DNA of 5,832 bases from Bacteroidota bacterium (GTDB lineage: Bacteria > Bacteroidota > Bacteroidia > Bacteroidales > Dysgonomonadaceae). Position numbers and translations under genes: made by a program. This document shows positions 1-5,832 of the stretch, in pieces. The notes under the pieces are model-generated. The model searched no databases and was not told where the DNA came from. It was given only the letters and a program-made list of their open reading frames with translations. The DNA lies in contig JAFADY010000058.1 of NCBI GenBank assembly GCA_023424395.1, positions 1 to 5,832 on the forward strand, read 5' to 3'. Numbering within the stretch: the first letter of the stretch is position 1; each line of letters begins with the position of its first letter.

Positions 1-274
1 GCCGCACGATAGCGTATTCCGAATAGCTGGTCAGCGCCACGATTTTCATTTTCGGGTAAAGCGATTTTATCTCCTTGCACAAATCAATGCCGCTGGCATC
101 AGGGAGATTGATATCGAGCAAAAGCACATCGGGTTGTTCGCGTCGCAGCTGTGTCATGCATTCTTTGCCGGTATAACTGACAGCCGTGGTTTTGGCAAAT
201 CCCGATTCATCGACAAGCTTTTGCAGGCCTTCCACCAATATTTTATGGTCGTCAACAATATGTACAGTTATCAT
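1..274 (-). CDS. Response regulator, receiver domain (partial, NarL/FixJ-like)
   Basis: This is the N-terminal 91 residues of a two-component response regulator, cut by the left window edge. The translation opens MITVHIVDDHKILVEGL. It shows the acidic pocket D8-D9, the expected phospho-acceptor D54 in LLLDINLPDASG, and the conserved Thr at T82 in VALTSY. The conserved receiver Lys and any output domain lie outside the window. The VDDH-K-x-L-x-EGL opening and the pairing with a HisKA_3 kinase suggest a NarL/FixJ regulator with a C-terminal LuxR-type helix-turn-helix, but that part is inferred. The ATG at 274-272 is chosen because the first beta strand and the DD pair start at the normal distance from it. 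It lies 45 bp downstream of the kinase stop on the same strand, so the two are probably co-transcribed and form a cognate pair. All visible catalytic residues are intact. Confidence 0.93.
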   Translation of the reverse strand, partial: MITVHIVDDHKILVEGLQKLVDESGFAKTTAVSYTGKECMTQLRREQPDVLLLDINLPDASGIDLCKEIKSLYPKMKIVALTSYSEYAIVR

Positions 275-283
275 TTTAATTTG

Positions 284-304
284 CGATTTACGATTTACGA
301 TTTG
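284..304. repeat. 7-bp tandem repeat, three copies, between kinase and regulator genes
   Basis: Three consecutive 7-mers read CGATTTA, CGATTTA and CGATTTG on the plus strand. They fill nearly half of the 45-bp gap between the kinase stop and the regulator start, and end 9 bp upstream of the regulator ATG. On the transcribed (minus) strand the unit reads TAAATCG, so the repeat lies in the regulator's translation-initiation region. Copy number could vary by slippage. No function is evident from the sequence. Confidence 0.8.
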
Positions 305-319
305 ACATCTCCCATCTTT

Positions 320-2209
320 TTAAATTTTAAACTCCACATTAATTTCCGTACCTTTTCCGGGTTCGGAAAAAATATTCATGTTTCCGCCCACCGATTCTGC
401 ACGAGTGCGTATATTGTTCAGTCCGGTACCTTTAGCATGAATGGCCGGATCGAAGCCTTTTCCGTCATCCTGCACGGTAAGCGAAACGCGATCGGGTTGC
501 TGAACGATTTGCACGTTAATATTTTTCGCCTCGGCATATTTCAGGGCATTATTCACCAACTCGTGCACGCTGCGGTAAATCATAATTTCCAACGTCTTTT
601 CAAGCCGTTCTTCGTTGCCGAAAAAATGAAACTGCACGTTGGGCAGGCTGTCGCAAAAATCCTGCAACGAAACTTTTAATCCGTATCGCGAAAGCGAATC
701 GGGCATCATGTTGTGCGCAACGCGCCGAAGTTCTGTGATGGAACTGTCCAGCATATCCACCACTTTATTAAATTGTATCACATCTTCCGATGCGAGGAGC
801 GCTCCACCTTTTTTCATATCGAATAAATTAAGTTTTACTGCCGAAAGCATGCCGCCAAGCCCGTCGTGCAGGTCGCGGGCAAGCCGTGTGCGTTCGGCAG
901 TTTCCCCTTCGAGGACGGCTTGTGTGGCAACCAATTGTTTTTCCTGTTCGAGCTGTACTATCTTTTGCTCGGCCAATTGCTTTTTTGATTTAATGTTTTT
1001 CTGACGAAAATAGAGCGACAAAATAAGCGCCAATAATGAAACAAGTATAGCCAAACCGACCAACAGATACAGCTTCTTTTCTTTTTGAAGGGACACAATT
1101 TTCAGTTCCTTTTCACTCACTTCGTAAGCGGTTTGCACCATTTCTATTTGTCGTAAAGAAGTCTCATTCAGCACGCTGTCTTCGTATAATTTAAATTTTC
1201 GTTCGGCAATTAAAGCATCGTTTAGTTTGCCCTGTTTCTCATACGCATCGGCAAGCCCTTTGTACGCACGGGCAATGTTTCGTTTAATGCCGCTTGTTTG
1301 GGCAATGGCCAAAGCTTCTTTGTAATTTTTCTCGGCAAGCAGATAGTTGTTGTTGTATTGATACACATCTGCCACGTTGCAATAATTGGGCGCGATGTAA
1401 TTTCTGTCGGCAATTTCGATGTTCATTTCAAGGGCCTTTTGGTAATATTCCAACGCTTTGTTCCACTGATTGCGTTTCCTTGCCACGTTTCCCATAGAAT
1501 TGTAAGCAATGGCTATTCCGTTTTTATCGTTCCACCCTTTGCTGTAAAAAAGATTTTTTTCGTAGTGCGCCTGTGCCGAATCCAATTGGTTTTTAGCTTC
1601 AAAAACCCGTCCGATACAGCCGTGACAAATAGAAAGTCCCTGATAGTTGTTCCGTTTTATATCGATGATCAACGATCGTTGGAAATAATTCATCGCTTCG
1701 TCGTACCGTTGAAGCGATAAATACACATTTCCGATGTTGTTGAGCGCCGACGCGGTTTCTTTTTCGTTTTGCAGTTTTTCGGCCATCGGCAAAGCTCGCA
1801 ACAAATATTCCAATGCCGTGGGGTAAACTTCCAAGCGGCGGTATAACACACCCAAATTTTGGTTGGAACGTAGTGTCCAATAATCGGATTTGTTTTTTTC
1901 CGACAACGTGAGGCATTCTTTATGGTAATGAAGCGATGCCTGATAATTGGAGAAATTTCGCTCCATTACACCCAATTGATCCAAGGCGTGCATTGTGCCT
2001 TCGGGGTATTTCAACTGCCGCGCAATCTCAAGCGCCTTTTCTGCAAAAGGTTTCAACTCTTTTTTATAGATCGTTATTTGCAAAACCGAATCGACCTGTT
2101 GTTTTGAAGCAGGCAACGAAAGTAACGAATCAAGGTTTTGTCCTTTTGTTACGATACAGATCAATATGAATGCACTTATAAAGCCGATTTTTCTTTTTGC
2201 GTTGTTCAT
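320..2209 (-). CDS. TPR-sensor histidine kinase (HisKA_3/HATPase_c, NarX/DegS-like class)
   Basis: A 629-residue membrane sensor kinase that should autophosphorylate on His and pass phosphate to the regulator encoded just downstream. Residues 1-23 look like a signal peptide (basic MNNAKRK, hydrophobic core, possible cleavage after TKG). About seven TPR units follow at 40-residue spacing: near 77-106, 118-145, 157-185, 198-224, 237-265, 277-304 and 317-344. A single membrane span lies at about 380-401. It is followed by a charged coiled-coil linker (402-437) and the HisKA_3 motif ERTRLARDLHDGLGG with phospho-acceptor H448. The HATPase_c domain has an N box HELVNNALKYAE (549-560), D box DDGKGFD (581-587) and G box GTGLNNI (594-600). 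Topology implies a periplasmic TPR sensor and a cytoplasmic kinase. All catalytic motifs are intact and the length is normal for this architecture. The ATG at 2209 gives an intact signal peptide. The signal sensed is unknown; TPRs suggest protein or peptide binding. Confidence 0.95.
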   Translation of the reverse strand: MNNAKRKIGFISAFILICIVTKGQNLDSLLSLPASKQQVDSVLQITIYKKELKPFAEKALEIARQLKYPEGTMHALDQLGVMERNFSNYQASLHYHKECLTLSEKNKSDYWTLRSNQNLGVLYRRLEVYPTALEYLLRALPMAEKLQNEKETASALNNIGNVYLSLQRYDEAMNYFQRSLIIDIKRNNYQGLSICHGCIGRVFEAKNQLDSAQAHYEKNLFYSKGWNDKNGIAIAYNSMGNVARKRNQWNKALEYYQKALEMNIEIADRNYIAPNYCNVADVYQYNNNYLLAEKNYKEALAIAQTSGIKRNIARAYKGLADAYEKQGKLNDALIAERKFKLYEDSVLNETSLRQIEMVQTAYEVSEKELKIVSLQKEKKLYLLVGLAILVSLLALILSLYFRQKNIKSKKQLAEQKIVQLEQEKQLVATQAVLEGETAERTRLARDLHDGLGGMLSAVKLNLFDMKKGGALLASEDVIQFNKVVDMLDSSITELRRVAHNMMPDSLSRYGLKVSLQDFCDSLPNVQFHFFGNEERLEKTLEIMIYRSVHELVNNALKYAEAKNINVQIVQQPDRVSLTVQDDGKGFDPAIHAKGTGLNNIRTRAESVGGNMNIFSEPGKGTEINVEFKI

Positions 2210-2229
2210 AGCGTATCGAGTTTCTTTCT

Positions 2230-2258
2230 CAAAATTACGTATATTTTTTCAATGCAAA
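2230..2258 (-). promoter_or_regulatory. Candidate Bacteroidota promoter for the kinase operon
   Basis: On the minus strand TAATTTTG (plus positions 2230-2237) matches the Bacteroidota -7 consensus TAnnTTTG. A TTTG (plus CAAA, 2255-2258) sits 17 bp upstream as a -33 element. Transcription would begin near 2226, giving a leader of roughly 17 nt. A second TAnnTTTG match, TAAATTTG at 2255-2262 on the same strand, overlaps the -33 box. It is an alternative -7 with a leader of about 40 nt but lacks a good -33 partner. Short AT-rich motifs arise easily by chance in this region. Confidence 0.5.
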
Positions 2259-2262
2259 TTTA

Positions 2263-2311
2263 TTTTATGAAGAAATTATAAAAAACCCCTTTTTGGGGGT
2301 ATTTCATAAAA
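2263..2311. promoter_or_regulatory. Nested inverted repeat in the divergent promoter region
   Basis: The outer arms TTTTATGAA (2263-2271) and TTCATAAAA (2303-2311) are perfect 9-bp reverse complements. Nested inside is a second dyad, ACCCC (2285-2289) and GGGGT (2296-2300), around a T-rich loop. The inner C4/G4 tract stands out in otherwise AT-rich DNA. The structure lies between the leftward and rightward promoter candidates, and its right arm overlaps the position of the rightward -33 element. It could be a regulator binding site or a structural element. A terminator is unlikely because both flanking genes start here and run outward. Confidence 0.5.
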
Positions 2312-2330
2312 AATAAGGAAGATAATTTTG
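2302..2330 (+). promoter_or_regulatory. Candidate Bacteroidota promoter for the exported-protein operon
   Basis: TAATTTTG at 2323-2330 matches the -7 consensus TAnnTTTG and ends 28 bp before the ATG at 2359, so transcription would start near 2334-2336. The upstream element is weak: TTTC at 2302-2305 lies 17 bp upstream, while the nearest true TTTG (2292-2295) is 27 bp away, which is too far. A weak -33 box overlapped by a dyad arm is compatible with activator dependence, but that is inference. The leader is A-rich before the start codon and has no Shine-Dalgarno. Confidence 0.5.
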
Positions 2331-2358
2331 TGTCATAAACTATTAAAAAACGAATGTT

Positions 2359-3636
2359 ATGAAACGAGTATTTTTTTTATTTTTTGTTCTCTTGTGTGTT
2401 TGCATAAATGCGAATGCGCAATCTTGGCTCGAAAAAATGGGCAACCGTGTAAAGGAAAAAGTGGTTGAGAAGGTGGAACAACGCATTGAAGATAAAACCG
2501 ACGAAGCCACCGATAAAGTATTGGATAAATCGGAAGAAGCTGTGAAACAAACCGGCAAAAACAAGCAAAAGAAAACGGAAAGCGGGTCGGAAGATGCGAA
2601 TGCCGAAGAAGACGGCACTCAACCAAGTGCGAAGCAAAAACTCACCGGCACCACCCAATACGATTTTGTACCCGGCGATAAAATTCTTTATTTTGAAGAC
2701 TTTTCGCAAGACGCCATCGGCGATTTTCCGGCATTATGGACGACGAATGGCGGTGGTGAAGTAAAGTCGGTGAATATCGCTCCCGGCAAATGGTTTCATC
2801 TGAACGGTGAGAATGCAGTTTATTGCTACACACGGAAAATTGATTTTCCCGATAACTTTATCGTGGAGTTCGACATTATTCCCGACGAAGAGTATAGTAG
2901 AGGCATCGTTTTTACCTTATATCAGGAAAACAACCAAGAACCAAAGGAGTTGAATGACGATTTATACCCGGGAACTTCCGGACTTCATATTACTCCCAAA
3001 TACGACGGTTGGGAAACGCTGGGTTACAAAGAAAGCGAGGATTGGATTACCGGAGAAGCGTCAAAAAATCCGGTTGTTCGTGAGGAAAATAACCACGTCA
3101 TTATATGGATCCAAAAGCGCCGGGTGCGCATTTACCACCAAGGGGCCAAAATCATAGATATGCCTACCAATATTTATCCCGACACCAAGTTCAATCGTAT
3201 CCGCTTTTCGGGATGGGATCGTTACAGTACGCCTTACGTTACTAATCTGAAAATAACTACTGCCTCCCCCGATACTCGCAGCAAACTCATTACCGAAGGA
3301 AAATTAATTACGTACGGCATCACTTTCGATGTGAATAAAGCCGATGTAAAAGCCGAATCGTACGGCACGTTAAAAAGCATTGCGGATGTGCTTCAAGAAA
3401 ATGCTTCCGTAAAGGTAAAAATTTTCGGGCATACCGACAGCGATGGAGATGATGCCAAAAACCTGGAGCTATCGCTACGCCGTGCCCAATCGGTAAAGAA
3501 CGAGCTGGTCAGCAAGTTCGGCATAGACGCATCGCGGATGGAAACCGAAGGCGCCGGGGAAACCACTCCCGTGGCTCCCAATGATACACCGGCTAACAAA
3601 GCATTGAACAGAAGGGTGGAATTTGTGAAAATATGA
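2359..3636 (+). CDS. Exported OmpA-family peptidoglycan-binding protein
   Basis: A 425-residue envelope protein. Residues 1-20 are a signal peptide with a likely cleavage after the A-N-A of INANA, before QSWLEK. Residues 23-70 form a highly charged amphipathic helix rich in K/E/V, followed by a low-complexity linker to about 95. Residues 100-305 look beta-rich (YFEDFSQDAIGDFP, FIVEFDIIPDEE, HVIIWIQKRRVRIY, IRFSGWD) and may be a concanavalin/jelly-roll type domain; this fold is inferred. The C-terminus (about 315-425) is a clear OmpA_C domain: ITFDVNKADV, FGHTDSDGD with D360, and LSLRRAQSV with R375. D360 and R375 are the residues expected to contact diaminopimelate in peptidoglycan. There is no OmpA beta-barrel, so it is probably periplasmic, or outer-membrane-associated by another route. 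The ATG at 2359 directly precedes the signal peptide. The next gene follows after 29 bp, implying an operon. Confidence 0.93.
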   Translation: MKRVFFLFFVLLCVCINANAQSWLEKMGNRVKEKVVEKVEQRIEDKTDEATDKVLDKSEEAVKQTGKNKQKKTESGSEDANAEEDGTQPSAKQKLTGTTQYDFVPGDKILYFEDFSQDAIGDFPALWTTNGGGEVKSVNIAPGKWFHLNGENAVYCYTRKIDFPDNFIVEFDIIPDEEYSRGIVFTLYQENNQEPKELNDDLYPGTSGLHITPKYDGWETLGYKESEDWITGEASKNPVVREENNHVIIWIQKRRVRIYHQGAKIIDMPTNIYPDTKFNRIRFSGWDRYSTPYVTNLKITTASPDTRSKLITEGKLITYGITFDVNKADVKAESYGTLKSIADVLQENASVKVKIFGHTDSDGDDAKNLELSLRRAQSVKNELVSKFGIDASRMETEGAGETTPVAPNDTPANKALNRRVEFVKI

Positions 3637-3665
3637 CAATCTGCAATTTAGCAACTCAGTGCACT

Positions 3666-5795
3666 ATGAAACATATCATTATCATCATTCTTTTATTGTT
3701 GACAAACGTTTTTTTTATTTGTGCTCAAGTGCAGATTTCCACGGAAATAAAGCAAATAATGGAAAAAATTAAATCAGGAAAAGAGTTGACCGAACAGGAA
3801 GAAGCCAAGATGGAGAAGTGGGGGAACACAATGGAAAAGCAGATTGAGGCATTGGAAAAGAGTTCGGTTAAAGCCTCACCGAAAGCACATACTTCTCTTG
3901 TCAACCGGGATCCGATTTGCCCAAAAAAAGCGGATTTGCCTGCCCTTGCTGAATTGAACCGCGAAAAATACTTGCAAATGGCACAAGGGCTTATGACAGC
4001 CTATGGCACTAAGTTGGGGGATTTGCCCAAATTAAAATCGTTGCTGAACAATACAGAAAAACCCACCGATGGTGCAGATATGGGCGCTGCTTTCGTAATG
4101 GCAGGAGCGGGATCGGCATCGGTGTATGCTATCGCTTGGAGTGCTACCCACAATCCCGATGACGTGCTTACGGCAAACAACTTGGGGGTGGTGCTTAAGG
4201 ATATGGGCGAATATGCCAAGGCTATTCAGGTACTGAAATATGCCGATAAATTAAAGCCAAATATTGGATTGATACTTTGCAATTTGGGCTGGGCATACCG
4301 CGAAGCCGGCGATTATACCAACGCCGAAATAATGTTCGGGAAAGCCTTGAAGGCCTCTCCCGAAATGACGTCTCCTTATTTGGGATTGGGATTGATTGCC
4401 AAATGCGAAAACAATAACCTGAGAGCCGAAGAATATTTGCGAAAAGCACTTGCACAAAAATTTTCAGCGGTAGGTTTCGGCGCTATGAAACAGGCACAGG
4501 AAACAAAATCTGATTCTCAAAACAAAGAAAACCAATCTAAACCTTTAGCCGACGAAGGCAGCGCCCAAGGCCTGGAAGTTCCTGAATTGCCCGTATCCGA
4601 GAACAAAGGAAAATTGGTTTCGCAAAAGCAACCCATCGGAGATTATCTTTCGCATCTCGATGCACGGACACAACAATTAACTTCGGAACTTCTGTCTGTG
4701 CTGGAGCGAATAAAAAAACAGCAGGCGCGCGCATTCAAAGACCCTGATAACGCGATTGTGTTTAATCGCGATTTCTCGAAAGAAATAATGCAGTTTAACG
4801 ATGTAACCGAACTGCTTTTTTCCGAGAACAGCCTGTATGGGCAAGCGTTAAAACAAGGGAACAAACTGTTGGAAAATAATTCAAGGAACCTTGAAAAACA
4901 ATTGCCCGCCCATACACAGAATTTAGAGGAGATCCTGCGTTTGCAGGATCAATTAGGTCAACTAATTCAACAACATAGTGAATGCGGTGATAACAAACCT
5001 TGTCAGAAAAAAGTTGAAGTGGAGATCGATAAAGTGAAATATCAAATGGCACAGGTTGTTAACCGCGATTGTAAAATGCAAAAAGGCGATCTGGATATGA
5101 GCCTCTCGGCCGGATATAAAAATTACACTTTGGTATCAAATGCCTTACGGGAAGCCATCCCCGATTATTATGCTTTTACCAACCCCATACTCGAAAACAT
5201 CTATGTTCCAAGCCTCAATGAATTTTATAACCTTTACAGGGAATTGATGGTCATTAATCATTTAAAAATAGCTGCGGGATTCGCCCTAGGATTACCCGAT
5301 CTGGTTGAACAATATAATGAATTGGAGTGCGTGGAACCGGAGTCGCCGCAATCGTCCGTAGAAGTCCCGGATCCTGAACTGCCGAAGAAAGATAAAAAAA
5401 ATTGTCCCTTAGGAGAGAACGGAATTAGCGGTGGCATAGGTATCTTATCGTTCGAGTTAAGTTGTGAGCACGTAAAATTATCGGGTGGCGAAGGCGTGCT
5501 ATGGTCGGTTAAGCGCGATTTCAATAAACACGAAACCACCATTTGGGGAGGAATTGGCGCGAAGGGAGAGTATGGACGCGGTAATATCAGTGGCGAAGCA
5601 ACTATCGGTGTAGAAATCACTATTGGACAGGGAGATACGGTAAAAGATGTAGCTTTCACGAGCAGCGTTAAAGCCGGCATCGGCGGCCTGGCCGAAGGCG
5701 AAGTAAGCGGAAGGTTTGCATTGGAGGGCGGCCCATCCGTCGATTCAAGCACGAACTTAATTACACCAAGCCTATCGGATATTATGGGAAAATAA
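3666..5795 (+). CDS. Exported TPR protein with glycine-rich beta C-terminus, function unknown
   Basis: I do not recognise a named family for this 709-residue protein. The ATG at 3666 is chosen because MKHIIIIILLLLTNVFF begins a clean signal peptide, probably cleaved after ICA before QVQ. An in-frame ATG at 3633, overlapping the previous stop as ATGA, would add 11 polar residues ahead of it. Residues 25-65 are a charged helix. Residues 138-158 are small and hydrophobic (AAFVMAGAGSASVYAIAW). Three TPR-like units lie near 167-197, 201-232 and 235-265. A Q/K/E-rich linker (275-325) leads to long helical, partly coiled-coil segments (about 326-550), then a Pro/acidic linker (556-577). From 586 to 690 the chain is Gly-rich with alternating beta-type residues, like strands of an outer-membrane or adhesin-type sheet. 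There are nine cysteines after the signal peptide, including C440/C446. Placement after the OmpA-family gene suggests a shared envelope role. Confidence 0.9.
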   Translation: MKHIIIIILLLLTNVFFICAQVQISTEIKQIMEKIKSGKELTEQEEAKMEKWGNTMEKQIEALEKSSVKASPKAHTSLVNRDPICPKKADLPALAELNREKYLQMAQGLMTAYGTKLGDLPKLKSLLNNTEKPTDGADMGAAFVMAGAGSASVYAIAWSATHNPDDVLTANNLGVVLKDMGEYAKAIQVLKYADKLKPNIGLILCNLGWAYREAGDYTNAEIMFGKALKASPEMTSPYLGLGLIAKCENNNLRAEEYLRKALAQKFSAVGFGAMKQAQETKSDSQNKENQSKPLADEGSAQGLEVPELPVSENKGKLVSQKQPIGDYLSHLDARTQQLTSELLSVLERIKKQQARAFKDPDNAIVFNRDFSKEIMQFNDVTELLFSENSLYGQALKQGNKLLENNSRNLEKQLPAHTQNLEEILRLQDQLGQLIQQHSECGDNKPCQKKVEVEIDKVKYQMAQVVNRDCKMQKGDLDMSLSAGYKNYTLVSNALREAIPDYYAFTNPILENIYVPSLNEFYNLYRELMVINHLKIAAGFALGLPDLVEQYNELECVEPESPQSSVEVPDPELPKKDKKNCPLGENGISGGIGILSFELSCEHVKLSGGEGVLWSVKRDFNKHETTIWGGIGAKGEYGRGNISGEATIGVEITIGQGDTVKDVAFTSSVKAGIGGLAEGEVSGRFALEGGPSVDSSTNLITPSLSDIMGK
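4931..4950. repeat. Perfect 8-bp inverted repeat inside the TPR protein gene
   Basis: GATCCTGC (4931-4938) and GCAGGATC (4943-4950) are exact reverse complements separated by the 4-nt loop GTTT, giving a compact hairpin in mRNA or single-stranded DNA. It lies in the helical region of the coding sequence, in codons for ILRLQDQ. There is no following T run, so it is not a terminator. Confidence 0.6.
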
Positions 5796-5811
5796 AGAAA
5801 CTGATTTTAAG

Positions 5812-5832
5812 ATGATTGCATTTCTCATCTTT
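5812..5832 (+). CDS. Possible start of a third operon gene (partial)
   Basis: An ATG at 5812, 16 bp after the preceding stop, opens a frame reading MIAFLIF to the window edge. The hydrophobic start is compatible with a signal peptide, and the spacing fits an operon with the two upstream exported-protein genes. Only seven codons are visible, so nothing can be said about function and the call could be wrong. Confidence 0.35.

Noticed and set aside
134..679. Plus-strand open frame of 181 codons opposite the regulator and kinase genes
   Set aside because: It is antisense to two well-supported genes with intact motifs, spans their gap including the tandem repeat, and has no recognisable domain or promoter.
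2280..2305. ACCCC/GGGGT hairpin as a rho-independent terminator
   Set aside because: Both neighbouring genes start at this region and run outward, so no transcript from the window would need to end here, and there is no sustained T run on either side of the stem.
2343..2709. Minus-strand frames overlapping the start of the OmpA-family gene
   Set aside because: Their Phe/Ser-rich translations mirror the Lys/Glu-rich helix on the plus strand, and they cross the rightward gene's promoter and signal peptide.
3633..3665. Upstream ATG overlapping the previous stop codon (ATGA) as the start of the TPR protein
   Set aside because: It would put 11 non-signal-like residues (MTICNLATQCT) ahead of a clean signal peptide that begins at the ATG at 3666. 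Translational coupling at this site cannot be excluded.
3666..3728. Lipoprotein signal (lipobox) with Cys19 in the TPR protein
   Set aside because: The residue before the Cys is Ile instead of Gly, Ala or Ser, so the site fits signal peptidase I cleavage after ICA better.
5258..5752. Minus-strand open frame of 164 codons under the C-terminus of the TPR protein
   Set aside because: Its Pro/Ser-rich product is what the reverse complement of Gly/Glu-rich codons gives, and the plus-strand frame is continuous with a signal peptide and TPRs.
1..5832. CRISPR array, insertion sequence, tRNA or rRNA
   Set aside because: No regularly spaced repeats, transposase-like coding frames, terminal inverted repeats or tRNA-like folds were seen, and the window is almost fully occupied by the genes listed.

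Overview
The window looks like Bacteroidota chromosomal DNA. Three things point there. The exported proteins have Phe/Leu/Ile-rich signal peptides ending in A-Q or G-Q. The promoters resemble the TAnnTTTG (-7) type instead of the sigma70 type. The gene families (a periplasmic TPR-sensor histidine kinase with a NarL-type regulator, and an OmpA-family protein without a barrel) are typical of that phylum. Ribosome binding sites are A-rich and lack a clear Shine-Dalgarno, which also fits. I cannot name a genus.

Left half (1-2209, minus strand): a two-component operon. The promoter-proximal gene encodes a 629-residue histidine kinase with a signal peptide, about seven TPR repeats, one membrane span, and a HisKA_3/HATPase_c kinase core. 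A 45-bp gap carrying a three-copy 7-bp tandem repeat follows. Next comes the receiver domain of the presumed cognate response regulator, which runs off the left edge after 91 residues.

Middle (2210-2358): a 149-bp divergent intergenic region. It holds candidate Bacteroidota promoters facing both ways and a nested inverted repeat between them. The right arm of the repeat overlaps the upstream part of the rightward promoter.

Right half (2359-5832, plus strand): an apparent operon of exported proteins. The first is a 425-residue protein with a charged helix, a beta-rich middle region and a C-terminal OmpA peptidoglycan-binding domain. After a 29-bp gap comes a 709-residue exported protein with TPR repeats, helical segments and a glycine-rich, beta-patterned C-terminus that I do not recognise. 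A possible third gene begins 16 bp later and is cut by the window edge.

A working inference is that the kinase/regulator pair senses an envelope condition through its periplasmic TPR domain and controls the divergent envelope-protein operon through the shared intergenic region. The arrangement suggests this but nothing in the sequence proves it. Most genes belong to known families. The least explained parts are the C-terminal half of the 709-residue protein and the nested dyad in the divergent promoter region.
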